Below, piece after piece: positions 36,608 through 46,477 of a DNA stretch of 64,000 bases. Source of the DNA: Massilia agilis (GTDB taxonomy: Bacteria; Pseudomonadota; Gammaproteobacteria; Burkholderiales; Burkholderiaceae_D). Numbering within the stretch: the first letter of the stretch is position 1; each line of letters begins with the position of its first letter. The DNA is taken from the NCBI RefSeq assembly GCF_024756255.1, contig NZ_JANUHB010000003.1:372001-436000 (forward strand), in the 5' to 3' direction. A model generated the notes under the pieces. It did no database searches. It worked only from the letters and a program-made list of their open reading frames with translations, and had not been told where the DNA came from. The translations under genes and the position numbers were made by a program.

Positions 36608-37945
36608 ATGACCATTTTGACCCAGGACCAAACCAAACGTATCTGCGACCGCGTGCTGTCGTTCTCCAAGGCCGACGAGTGCACCGTGACTGTCAGCGGC
36701 GGCCGCAACGGCAATATCCGCTTCGCGCGCAATGCCGTGTCCACCGCGGGCCTTGCTGACGACACCAGCATCGCCGTGCAGGTCGCCTTCGGCAAGCGCC
36801 AGGGCACCGCCACCATCAACGAGTTCGACGACAAGTCGCTTGAAAAAGTGGTGCGCCGCGCCGAGGAGCTGGCACGCCTGGCGCCGGAGAACCCCGAGTT
36901 CATGCCGGCCGTGGGCAAGCAGGAGTACAAGGCTTCGCAAACCTTTGCCAAGCGTACCGCCGACATCGACCCGGAATACCGTGCGCAAGTGGCGGCGTAC
37001 AGCATCGAGGCGTGCAAGAAGAATCACCTGGTGGCGGCCGGCTTCTTCACCGATAACGCCTCGTTCCAGGCAGTGGCCAACTCGAACGGCGTGTTCGGCC
37101 ACCAGGAGACCACGCAACTGGACTACACCTGCACGGTGCGTACCGAAGACGGGCGCGGCTCGGGCTGGGTCAAGCGCAATGCGCGTGACGCCGCCAGGTT
37201 CGACGCGCGCGAAGCGATCGAAGTGGCGGTCGAAAAGGCGATGCGTTCGGTCGACGCCAAGGCGCTCGAGCCGGGCCGCTACACGGTCATCCTGGAGCCG
37301 GCCGCAACGTCCGACCTGCTCAGCTACATGTTCTTCGGCTTCGATGCGCGCAGCGCCGACGAAGGCCGCAGCTTCCTGTCCAAGAAGGGCGGCGCCAACC
37401 GCCTGGGCGACAAGCTGTTCGACGAGCAGGTGAACATCTGGTCCGACCCGTGGAACCCGGACGTGGCCGTGGTCCCGTGGGACAGCAACTCGATGCTGGC
37501 GCGCCAGCGCATGGACGTGATCAAGAACGGCAAGGTGGCCAACCTGGGCTACTCGCGCTACTGGGCCAAGAAGAAGGGCGTGGCCGCGACTGGCCTGCCG
37601 GGTAACTTCATCATGGCCGGCACCGACAAGTCCACCGCGGACCTGATCGCCAACACCAAGAAGGGCGTGCTGGTCACCCGCACCTGGTACATCCGCATGG
37701 TCGATCCGCAGTCGGTGCTGCTCACGGGCCTGACCCGCGACGGCACGTTCTATATCGAGAACGGCAAGATCAAGCATCCGATCAAGAACTTCCGCTTCAA
37801 CGAGAGCCCTGTCACGATGCTCAACAATATCGAGGAGATCGGCAAGCCGGTCGTCATCGGTGGCGAAGAGTCGCCGTTCTCGATGATGCTGCCGGCGATG
37901 AAGGTGCGCGACTTTAACTTCACCTCGCTGTCGGATGCCGTGTAA
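36608..37945 (+). CDS. TldE/PmbA-like partner protein, copy 1
   Basis: A 445-residue TldE/PmbA-family protein, the non-metal half of the TldD/TldE protease. It lacks the HExxxH motif, as expected. There is no signal peptide or twin-arginine motif: it begins MTILTQDQTKRICDRVLSFS. Motifs such as FGKRQGTATINEFDDKSLEKVVRRAEELARLAPENPEF are shared with copy 2. It follows the Tat-TldD gene by 14 bases. A partner with no signal suggests it is either carried through the Tat pore bound to TldD or that the two act in different compartments. Confidence 0.92.
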   Translation: MTILTQDQTKRICDRVLSFSKADECTVTVSGGRNGNIRFARNAVSTAGLADDTSIAVQVAFGKRQGTATINEFDDKSLEKVVRRAEELARLAPENPEFMPAVGKQEYKASQTFAKRTADIDPEYRAQVAAYSIEACKKNHLVAAGFFTDNASFQAVANSNGVFGHQETTQLDYTCTVRTEDGRGSGWVKRNARDAARFDAREAIEVAVEKAMRSVDAKALEPGRYTVILEPAATSDLLSYMFFGFDARSADEGRSFLSKKGGANRLGDKLFDEQVNIWSDPWNPDVAVVPWDSNSMLARQRMDVIKNGKVANLGYSRYWAKKKGVAATGLPGNFIMAGTDKSTADLIANTKKGVLVTRTWYIRMVDPQSVLLTGLTRDGTFYIENGKIKHPIKNFRFNESPVTMLNNIEEIGKPVVIGGEESPFSMMLPAMKVRDFNFTSLSDAV

Positions 37946-37947
37946 GC

Positions 37948-38024
37948 CGTAGGGTGGGCTCTCGAGCCCACGCTGCGATACGAGGCACGTGAAGAACCGC
38001 GTGGGCACAAGTGCCCACCCTACG
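37948..38024. repeat. GTAGGGTGGGC compound inverted repeat, copy 4, inside the tld operon
   Basis: The left arm CGTAGGGTGGGCTCTCGAGC...CACG and right arm CGCGTGGGCACAAGTGCCCA...CCTACG span 77 bases. It starts two bases after the TldE copy 1 stop codon and ends nine bases before the TldD copy 2 start codon, so it supplies part of that gene's ribosome-binding region. Confidence 0.9.
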
Positions 38025-38033
38025 GAAGACAAG

Positions 38034-39671
38034 ATGGAACGACGTACATTTTTGAAAATCGGCGCAGGCGCCGCCGGCTCCATGCTGGTGCCGGTGTTCG
38101 GCAATGCGATCGCGGCCGAAGAACTGCTCAACCCGATGGCCGCGAGCTTCAAGAAGTCGCTCGCGGACACCGCGATGAACGCTGCCACCAAGGCCGGCGC
38201 CAGCTACTGCGACGTGCGCATCGGCCGCTACCTGAACCAGTTCGTCACCACGCGCGACCTGCACGTGGAGAGCGTGACCAACACCGAGTCGAGCGGCGTG
38301 GGCGTGCGCGTGATCGCCAATGGCGCCTACGGCTTTGCGGCGACCAATTCGATGACGCCGGACGGCGTGGCCAACGCTGCGCGCCAGGCGGTGGCAATCG
38401 CCAAGGCCAACGCCAAGCTGCAGAGCGAACCGGTGCAACTGGCGCCGGTGAAGGGCGTGGGCGAGGTGAGCTGGGCGACGCCCTTTACGAAGGACTGGCG
38501 CGCGGTGCCGGTCAAGGACAAGGCCGAGATGCTGCTGGCCGCGAACAAGGCGGGCCTGGACGCGGGCGCGAGCTTCATGCGCTCGCAGCTGTTCCAGGTG
38601 AACCAGCAGAAGTACTTCGCGTCCACCGACGGCTCGTACATCGACCAGGACATCCACCGCCTGTGGGCGCCGCTGTCGGCCACCGCTGTGGACAAGGCCA
38701 CCGGCAAGTTCCGCTCGCGTGACGGTCTGGGCGCGCCGGTGGGCATGGGCTACGAGTACTTCGACGCGCGCCCCGAGCACAAGGTGCAGGCGGCCGGCGG
38801 CGTCACCACGCTGTACACGAAGTCGTACGACCTGGTCGAGGAAGCCCGCGCGGCCGGCCGCCAGGCGCGCGAAAAGCTGTCGGCCAAGTCGGTCGAGCCG
38901 GGCAAGTACGACCTGGTGCTGGCGCCGGAAAACCTGTTCCTGACCATCCACGAGTCGGTGGGCCACCCGACCGAGCTCGATCGCGTGCTCGGCTACGAAG
39001 CCAACTACGCCGGCACCAGCTTCTGCACGCTGGACAAGTGGCAGTCGAAGAACTTCAAGTTCGGCTCCGAACACGTGAACATCATCGCCGACAAGACGCG
39101 CCCGGGCTCGCTCGGCTACGTGGCCTACGACGACGAAGGCGTCAAGTGCAAGGAGTGGGACATCATCAAGAACGGCGTCCTGGTCAACTACCAGGCCACG
39201 CGCGACCAGGCCCACATCATCGGCGAGAAGGAGTCGCACGGCTGCTCGTACGCGGACAGCTGGAGCCAGGTACAGTTCCAGCGCATGCCCAACGTGTCGC
39301 TCGCGCCGGGCAAGAAGCGCCTCACGCCGGACGAGATGGTCAAGGACGTCAAGAAGGGCATCTACATCCTCGGCCGCGGCTCGTACTCGATCGACCAGCA
39401 GCGCTACAACTTCCAGTTCGGCGGCCAGCTGTACTTCGAGATCAAGAACGGCAAGATCGTCGGCCCGCTCGAGGATGTGGCCTACCAGGCCAACACCCAG
39501 GAATTCTGGAACGCCTGCACTGCCACCTGCGATGAGCGCGACTGGCGCATGGGCGGTTCGTTCTTCGACGGGAAGGGCCAGCCGAGCCAGGTGAGCGCGG
39601 TGTCGCACGGATCGAGCACGACGCGCTTCAATGGCATCAACGTGATCAATACCGCCCGCAAGATCGGGTAA
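38034..39671 (+). CDS. TldD-like metalloprotease with twin-arginine signal, copy 2
   Basis: A 545-residue paralogue of copy 1, the same length and closely similar throughout. The N-terminus MERRTFLKIGAGAAG is an exact Tat consensus (RRxFLK), with cleavage expected after NAIA. The zinc motif IHESVGHPTELDR is intact. Long stretches are near-identical to copy 1 (QQKYFASTDGSYIDQD; FGGQLYFEIK...LEDVAYQANTQEFWN), while the middle and the loop around RPEHKVQAAGG differ. It is expected to be an active exported protease. GGAAGACAAG before the ATG lies at the edge of the repeat. Confidence 0.93.
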   Translation: MERRTFLKIGAGAAGSMLVPVFGNAIAAEELLNPMAASFKKSLADTAMNAATKAGASYCDVRIGRYLNQFVTTRDLHVESVTNTESSGVGVRVIANGAYGFAATNSMTPDGVANAARQAVAIAKANAKLQSEPVQLAPVKGVGEVSWATPFTKDWRAVPVKDKAEMLLAANKAGLDAGASFMRSQLFQVNQQKYFASTDGSYIDQDIHRLWAPLSATAVDKATGKFRSRDGLGAPVGMGYEYFDARPEHKVQAAGGVTTLYTKSYDLVEEARAAGRQAREKLSAKSVEPGKYDLVLAPENLFLTIHESVGHPTELDRVLGYEANYAGTSFCTLDKWQSKNFKFGSEHVNIIADKTRPGSLGYVAYDDEGVKCKEWDIIKNGVLVNYQATRDQAHIIGEKESHGCSYADSWSQVQFQRMPNVSLAPGKKRLTPDEMVKDVKKGIYILGRGSYSIDQQRYNFQFGGQLYFEIKNGKIVGPLEDVAYQANTQEFWNACTATCDERDWRMGGSFFDGKGQPSQVSAVSHGSSTTRFNGINVINTARKIG

Positions 39672-39681
39672 GGGAAGCCGC

Positions 39682-41019
39682 ATGAAACAGCTTAACCAGG
39701 AAGAAGCAAAGCGCATCTGCGACCGCGTGATCGGGTTGTCCAAGGCCGACGAATGCAGCGTGCGCATCGACGGCAGGCGCGTGGGCAACGTGCGCTTTGC
39801 CCGCAACAGCGTGTCCACCGCCGGCCTTTCCGAAGACACCAGCATTGCCGTGACGGTCGCCTTCGGCAAGCGCCAGGGCACCGCCACGATCAACGAATTC
39901 GACGACAAATCGCTCGAACGCGCCGTGCGCCGCGCCGAGGACATTGCGCGCCTGGCGCCCGAAAACCCGGAGTTCATGCCGGCCCCCGGCAAGCAGGAGT
40001 TCAAGTCATCGCAAACCCTGGTGCGCGAGACCGCGGCCATCGACGCGGACTACCGCGCCGAGGTGGCGTCGCACGCGATCCTCGCCTGCCGCAAGAAGAA
40101 CCTGGTCGCCGCCGGCTTTTTCACCGACACCACCGGCTTCGAGACCATCGCCAATTCCCAAGGCGTGTTCGGGCACCAGGAATATTCGGGCCTGGACTAC
40201 ACCTGCACCGTGCGCACAGAAGACGGGCGCGGCTCGGGCTGGGTGACCCGCTCGGCCAACGACGTGCGCCGCTTCGACGCGCGCGAGGCCTCCGACGTGG
40301 CGATCGAAAAGGCGCTGCGTTCGGTGGAAGCCAAGGCGCTGGAGCCGGGCCGCTACACCGTCATCCTGGAGCCGGCCGCGACTTCCGAACTGCTAGGCCG
40401 CATGTTCGGCGCGTTCGACGCACGCCGCGCGGACGAGGGCCGCAGCTTTTTGTCGAAGAAGGGCGGCGGCAACCGCCTGGGCGAGAAGCTGTTCGACGAA
40501 CAGGTGAACGTGTGGACCGACCCGTGGAACCCGGACGTGCCGGTGCTGCCGTGGGATGCGGGCTCGATGCTGCCGCGCGAGCGCACCAACCTGATCAAGG
40601 ACGGCAAGGTCGCCTCGCTCGAATACTCGCGCTACTGGGCCGAGAAGAAGGGCGCGCGCGCGATCGGCCGGCCGGGCAACATGATCATGTCGGGCGGGAC
40701 CAAGTCGCTCGAGGAACTGATCGCCGATACCAAGAAGGGCGTGGTCGTCACGCGCACTTGGTACATCCGCATGGTGGACCCGCAGTCGCTGCTGCTGACG
40801 GGCCTCACCCGCGACGGCACCTTCTACGTCGAGAACGGCAAGATCAAGTACCCGATCAAGAACTTCCGCTTCAACGAAAGCCCGGTCGCGATGCTCAACA
40901 ACGTCGAGGAGCTGGGCAAGCCGACCGTGATCGGCCCGGACGAGGTGCGGTACCAGATGGTGATTCCGCCCATGCGGCTCTCCGACTTTAACTTCACCTC
41001 GCTGTCCGACGCGGTGTAG
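39682..41019 (+). CDS. TldE/PmbA-like partner protein, copy 2
   Basis: A 445-residue paralogue of TldE copy 1, the same length, with the shared core FGKRQGTATINEFDDKSLE and GLTRDGTFYVENGKIKYPIKN. There is again no export signal (MKQLNQEEAKRICDRVIGLS). GGGAAGC lies before the ATG. Its stop codon is followed directly by the start codon of the DUF4159 gene, so the tld pair and the MoxR cluster are one transcription unit. Confidence 0.92.
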   Translation: MKQLNQEEAKRICDRVIGLSKADECSVRIDGRRVGNVRFARNSVSTAGLSEDTSIAVTVAFGKRQGTATINEFDDKSLERAVRRAEDIARLAPENPEFMPAPGKQEFKSSQTLVRETAAIDADYRAEVASHAILACRKKNLVAAGFFTDTTGFETIANSQGVFGHQEYSGLDYTCTVRTEDGRGSGWVTRSANDVRRFDAREASDVAIEKALRSVEAKALEPGRYTVILEPAATSELLGRMFGAFDARRADEGRSFLSKKGGGNRLGEKLFDEQVNVWTDPWNPDVPVLPWDAGSMLPRERTNLIKDGKVASLEYSRYWAEKKGARAIGRPGNMIMSGGTKSLEELIADTKKGVVVTRTWYIRMVDPQSLLLTGLTRDGTFYVENGKIKYPIKNFRFNESPVAMLNNVEELGKPTVIGPDEVRYQMVIPPMRLSDFNFTSLSDAV

Positions 41020-41640
41020 ATGGCGCATTACGATTTCTACTTCACGCGCCTGACCTACGAGTCGGGCGATTGGGATGTGGATATCCGCATGCCCAGCAAC
41101 GTGCTCAATTCGCTGGTCGAATACACCACGTTGCGGGTCGATCCGGCCGAGCGCCTGGTCGCGCTGTCCGACCCGAAGATGCTCGAGGCGCCGTTCTGCT
41201 ACCTGGCGGGCCACAAGCTGGTGCAGTTCACCCCAAGCGAGCGGCGCAACTTCGAGCGCTACGTCAAGGGCGGCGGCTTCGTGTTCGTCGATGACTGCAA
41301 CCACGACATCGACGGACTGTTCGCCAAGTCGTTCGAGGCCGAGCTGGCGCGCATGTTCGGGCCAAAAGCTTTGAAGAAGATCCCGAATACGCACCCGCTG
41401 TATTCGTGCTTCTTCAAGTTCGACGGCCCGCCCAACACGGCAGTGGAGCTGAACGGCTGGGGCGACGACCTGGTGCACGAATACCTGCGCGCGATCGAGA
41501 TCGACGGCCGCGTGCGGGTGCTGTACTCGAACAAGGACTACGGCTGCGAGTGGGACTATGACTTTCGCAACAAGCGCTGGCTTGCGGTGGACAATACCCG
41601 GTTCGCGGTCAACATCATTCAATACGCTTTGGGAGCTTGA
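41020..41640 (+). CDS. DUF4159-family protein
   Basis: A 206-residue protein of the DUF4159 family, which has a class-I-glutamine-amidotransferase-like fold. Visible family features are DFYFTRLTYESGDWDVD, a YVKGGGFVFVDDCNHDID segment, and the C-terminal WLAVDNTRFAVNIIQYALGA. No signal peptide is present. The function is unknown. In other bacteria DUF4159 genes sit with MoxR, DUF58 and BatA-like genes, as here. Its ATG directly follows the stop of TldE copy 2. Confidence 0.85.
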   Translation: MAHYDFYFTRLTYESGDWDVDIRMPSNVLNSLVEYTTLRVDPAERLVALSDPKMLEAPFCYLAGHKLVQFTPSERRNFERYVKGGGFVFVDDCNHDIDGLFAKSFEAELARMFGPKALKKIPNTHPLYSCFFKFDGPPNTAVELNGWGDDLVHEYLRAIEIDGRVRVLYSNKDYGCEWDYDFRNKRWLAVDNTRFAVNIIQYALGA

Positions 41641-41643
41641 GCT

Positions 41644-42648
<1,005 letters not shown>

Positions 42649-42649
42649 G

Positions 42650-43537
42650 TTGACGCTGGCAAGTTCGGCGCTGATCGCGCAAACGAAAGACCTCGACCTC
42701 GTGATCCGTCACGTGCTGGCGGGGCTCGGGCACGGCATTCACGCCGGGCGCGAGCGCGGCGCCGGCGTCGAGTTCTCGGAATACCGTGCGTACGCCCCGG
42801 GCGACGAATGGCGCCGCGTCGACTGGAAACTGCTCGCGCGCGCCGACCGCTATTACGTGCGCGAGGCCGAGCGCGACAGCCACGTGGCCGTGTGGCTGGT
42901 GCTCGATGCGACCGCATCGATGTCCGAGCCGAGCCGCAGCGTGGAAGGGCTGGACAAGATTGCATATGCGCGCGCGCTGCTCGGGTGCGTGGCGGCGATC
43001 GCCCAGCGGCAGGGAGACGCATTCGGCCTGGTCGTGCTGCGCGACGGCGCGGTGCAGTTCACGCCCGCCTCGCGCGGGCCGCGCCAGTTGCAGCGCGTGC
43101 TGGCGCAGCTCGCGCGTGCGGACGCTGCCGGTGCCCTGCCGGCTGCAGACGTGCTGCGCAGCTCGCTGCACTTTGCGCGCGCGCCCAGCGTGGTGTTCGC
43201 GGCCAGCGACTTGCTTGATTGGCCATCGCCCTTGTCCGAGGCATTGATTCGGCTTCGCCACATGCGCCACGACGTGCGCGTGCTGTGCCTGCAGACGCAG
43301 GCCGAATGCGAGGCCAGCTTCGAAGCCGGGCCGGCATACCGCGACCCGGAGCAGGAGGCCGGCGTGTTCGGCTTTGATGCCGTGGCGCGCGAGACCTACC
43401 GCCGCAACCGCGAGGCGCACTTTGCCAATGTGGCCGCGCAGTGCCGCCAGCACGACATTCTATTGACAGCAGCCCGGATCGAGCAGCCGCCGGGTGAAGT
43501 GCTGCGCATGTGGCTGCGCCGGCCGGGGCGGTCATGA
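42650..43537 (+). CDS. DUF58-domain protein, MoxR partner
   Basis: A 295-residue protein with the DUF58 core GRERGAGVEFSEYRAYAPGDEWRRVDWKLLARADRYYVREAE and a metal-ion-adhesion-like segment VLDATASMSEPS (DxSxS-like) typical of von Willebrand A folds. It has no membrane anchor, unlike many DUF58 proteins. I chose TTG at 42650, one base after the MoxR stop, because earlier starts would run into MoxR. It is the standard partner of MoxR ATPases. Its end overlaps the next gene by four bases. Confidence 0.92.
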   Translation: MTLASSALIAQTKDLDLVIRHVLAGLGHGIHAGRERGAGVEFSEYRAYAPGDEWRRVDWKLLARADRYYVREAERDSHVAVWLVLDATASMSEPSRSVEGLDKIAYARALLGCVAAIAQRQGDAFGLVVLRDGAVQFTPASRGPRQLQRVLAQLARADAAGALPAADVLRSSLHFARAPSVVFAASDLLDWPSPLSEALIRLRHMRHDVRVLCLQTQAECEASFEAGPAYRDPEQEAGVFGFDAVARETYRRNREAHFANVAAQCRQHDILLTAARIEQPPGEVLRMWLRRPGRS

Positions 43538-44520
43538 ACAGCTTGTGGTGGCTGGCACTTCCGGTATTGCTGCTGCCCGTGTGGTGGCATCGGCAGAAGC
43601 GCGAGCAGACGCGCACGCTGCCGCTGGCGAGCGCGCGCTTCGTGCCGCGCATCGAGCCCAACCAGGTACGCGTCTGGCGCTGGGTTGACGTGTTGCTGCT
43701 GGTGGTGCGCTGCCTGCTGCTCGCGGCCGTCGTCGCGTGGCTGGCCGATCCGGTGCTGCCGTGGCGGCCTGATACCGTGGTCGCGGTGCAGGGGACCGAT
43801 GCGGCATGGGCACAACAGCAGGTCGCGGCCGCCGGCCTGAAGGACCCGCAGCGCATCGACTTGCCGGCTGCGCAGGTACTGGAGTGGGTGCGCACGCACC
43901 AGCGCGAGTGGCGGACCGATGCCCGTGTGCTCGTGCTGGGCGACGTGCCCATGCCCGCCAGCCTGCCCGCGTTCCGCCACCGCGTTCAACTGGTCACTGC
44001 CAGGGTAGCGCCGCAGGGCGCCGTACGCCATATCGTGATCGTGAGCGAGCGCGCGCAGGAATGGCGGCGGTTTTTCGCCGCGCTGGACGGCGCGGACCGT
44101 TACGTGATCGACACCGAGCCAGGCGCGAAGGCCGACCTGATCATCTGGGACGTGCCGCGAGCACCAAGCGCCGGCTTGCGCGCGCCGCTGTGGTGGGTGG
44201 CCGACGCCAGCGCATCCCCGGAGCTGCGCGATGCGCGCCAGGTGGACGGCATGCGCTACGCGGACAGCGCGTCGCGTGGCCGCCTGTGGAGCTCTGCGGC
44301 TTGGCCGCCGAAGGATGCGGACAGCGCGCGCCGCTTGTTCGAAACCTGGCAGCGCCTGCATTTTGCGCCGGCGCCGTACACCGCGCCCTCGCAAACGATC
44401 CAGACCCGCCGTGTGTGGCGGCCGGACGAAGCCGAAGGCGAGCTGCGCACCATGCTGGCGTGGCTGGTCGTGGCGCTGTTTGCTGTTGAAAGGATCCTGA
44501 CCCATGCGCGCCGCCGCTGA
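43534..44520 (+). CDS. BatA-like membrane protein
   Basis: A 328-residue protein with an N-terminal BatA/aerotolerance-type segment: a first membrane helix (1-17, MNSLWWLALPVLLLPVWW), a short basic loop and a second helix (about 52-70). A weakly conserved middle domain follows (residues 75-300) and a third helix lies near the C-terminus (310-325). It begins with a four-base overlap with DUF58. The family is known from the Bat operons; a function in stress tolerance has been proposed but is not established. Confidence 0.82.
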   Translation: MNSLWWLALPVLLLPVWWHRQKREQTRTLPLASARFVPRIEPNQVRVWRWVDVLLLVVRCLLLAAVVAWLADPVLPWRPDTVVAVQGTDAAWAQQQVAAAGLKDPQRIDLPAAQVLEWVRTHQREWRTDARVLVLGDVPMPASLPAFRHRVQLVTARVAPQGAVRHIVIVSERAQEWRRFFAALDGADRYVIDTEPGAKADLIIWDVPRAPSAGLRAPLWWVADASASPELRDARQVDGMRYADSASRGRLWSSAAWPPKDADSARRLFETWQRLHFAPAPYTAPSQTIQTRRVWRPDEAEGELRTMLAWLVVALFAVERILTHARRR

Positions 44521-46477
44521 CATCGCATCGCGGATTCGCCGCGCGGCCCTGCTGCGACGCGCGCCAGTGTGGGCCGGGGGCCTGCTGCCATGGCTTGCGC
44601 TGCGCTCGGTGGCCGGTGCCGCGGTGTGGTCGGCATGGTGCGCGTGGGACGCATTCCGGCTGAACCGCGCGGCGGCAGCACACTGGCCGCGCTGGCTGGA
44701 CGACGCGCTGCCCGAGCTGGAAGACAGCAGCGCCTTGCTCCTCGACGCGCAGACCCCGGTTGCGCGACTGCAGCGCGAACGGTTGCTGGCGCGGATCGAC
44801 GCGGCGCTGACCGGATCCGCTGTGCGCGCGATCGCAAGCGAAAGGGTCAAGCCGGGCCTGCCCTGGCTCGGCCTGAGCGTGCTCGCTGCGGCTTCCTTGT
44901 GGCTTGCCGCCTCCCATCCCTTCGCCACGACCGCAAAGGTACCGGGCTTGCGCACGGTGCTGCCGCAAGCCGTGCCGCCGCGCCAGCAGCTGGTGCTGAA
45001 GGTCGTCCCGCCTGCCTACACCGGCGCCCCGGCCAGCGAAGGCGCGCCGCGTGACTTGCAGGTGCCGGAATCGAGCCAGGTGGAGTGGTGCGAGAAGGGC
45101 GGTGCGCCGCTGGATGCGCCGGTGGAACTGAGCTCGGGACAATCGCTCCCAACGGGCCAGCCGTGCGTGCGCTGGACGGCGAGCGAGTCCGTATTCTGGC
45201 GCTGGAAGGGCACGCGCTACAACCTGAAGGTGACGCTCGACCAGCCGCCGGAGATTGTCATCAGCGCGCCGTCCGAGATGGTGCACGAGCTGCGTGAAGG
45301 CGCGCAAACGGCGGCCATGGCGGTCAGCGTGCGCGACGACTACCGCGTCCAGCGCGCAACCGTGCACATGACGCTGGCGCGCGGCAGCGGCGAGAACATC
45401 CGTTTTTCCGACCGCGAGATGCCGCTGCCCGAGTCGCCGGACCCGCGCAAGCGCGACTGGTCCAGGACGTGGACGCTCAAGGACCTGGGCATGGAGCCGG
45501 GCGACGAGCTGTACTTCTTTGTGCGCGCCAGCGATAACGCGGCCAAACCCCACTCGGTGCAGTCGCCCACCTACACGCTGCGCCTGCCGGCGCCAAAGCA
45601 GGAAGCGGACACCGAAAGCGCCGCGCTGCCCACCCTGGTGAAACCGGAAAGCCTGCGCAGCCAGCGCCAGATCATCATCGACACCGAGCAGCTCATCGCC
45701 GACATGCGCGCCAGGCACATGGATGCGGACACGGTACGCGAGCGCAGCCAGACAATCGCGTCGGACCAGGGCGCGCTGCGGCGCCGCTACGGCCAGTTCC
45801 TGGGCGAGGAATCGACGCTGTTCGGCGGCGACGACCACGACGATGACCAGCCTGGCGCAAAGAAGGACGTGCTGCACGAATTTGGCCACGCCCACGACCA
45901 GGCCGAGAATGCCACGCTGTTCGACGACGCGACCAAGAAGGTCCTGCGGCGCGCGCTCTCGGCAATGTGGGATGCCGAAAAGGCGCTGCGCGCGATCTCG
46001 CCCAAGACCGCCCTGCCGCCGGAGTACAAGGCACTGGACGCGGTCAAGGAACTGCAGCAGGCCGACCGCATTTATCTTCACAAGACGGCCTTCGCGCCGC
46101 CGCCCATCAAGGAAGACAAGCGCATGACCGGCGATATGGCCGGCAGCGCGAGCAGCAAGCGGGTGCAGGACGAGGCGCCGGGCAAGGTGCCGCAGCAGTT
46201 GCGCGAACTGGTGCAGGCGCTGTCCACGGACGGGCCGCTGCCGGCGCTGTGGACGCGCACGGCGCAGGACTGGGTGCGTGAACGGATTACCGTTGACGAG
46301 CAGCGGCTGGCGGCGCAGCAAGCCATCCAGGACGTGGCCGACGGCTGCGCACCGTGCCGCGCAAACCTGCGCGCGTATCTGCGCGGCGGAATCGGCGCGC
46401 CCCAGCTGCTGCTGCAGGCAAAGCCGACGGTCGATACGCCATTCACCAGGGCCTGGCGCGCGGAGGAGAAGAAGTGA
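44504..46477 (+). CDS. DUF4175-like membrane protein
   Basis: A 657-residue protein with two or so N-terminal membrane segments (about 25-45 and 118-135), then a long outer domain with beta-sandwich-like stretches (PPAYTGAPASEGAPRDLQVPE; ISAPSEMVHELREGAQTAAMAVSVRDDYRV), followed by helical regions with acidic and lysine-rich sequence. This is the layout of DUF4175 proteins. It starts 17 bases before the end of the previous gene, and its own end overlaps the next by four bases. Confidence 0.8.
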   Translation: MRAAADIASRIRRAALLRRAPVWAGGLLPWLALRSVAGAAVWSAWCAWDAFRLNRAAAAHWPRWLDDALPELEDSSALLLDAQTPVARLQRERLLARIDAALTGSAVRAIASERVKPGLPWLGLSVLAAASLWLAASHPFATTAKVPGLRTVLPQAVPPRQQLVLKVVPPAYTGAPASEGAPRDLQVPESSQVEWCEKGGAPLDAPVELSSGQSLPTGQPCVRWTASESVFWRWKGTRYNLKVTLDQPPEIVISAPSEMVHELREGAQTAAMAVSVRDDYRVQRATVHMTLARGSGENIRFSDREMPLPESPDPRKRDWSRTWTLKDLGMEPGDELYFFVRASDNAAKPHSVQSPTYTLRLPAPKQEADTESAALPTLVKPESLRSQRQIIIDTEQLIADMRARHMDADTVRERSQTIASDQGALRRRYGQFLGEESTLFGGDDHDDDQPGAKKDVLHEFGHAHDQAENATLFDDATKKVLRRALSAMWDAEKALRAISPKTALPPEYKALDAVKELQQADRIYLHKTAFAPPPIKEDKRMTGDMAGSASSKRVQDEAPGKVPQQLRELVQALSTDGPLPALWTRTAQDWVRERITVDEQRLAAQQAIQDVADGCAPCRANLRAYLRGGIGAPQLLLQAKPTVDTPFTRAWRAEEKK

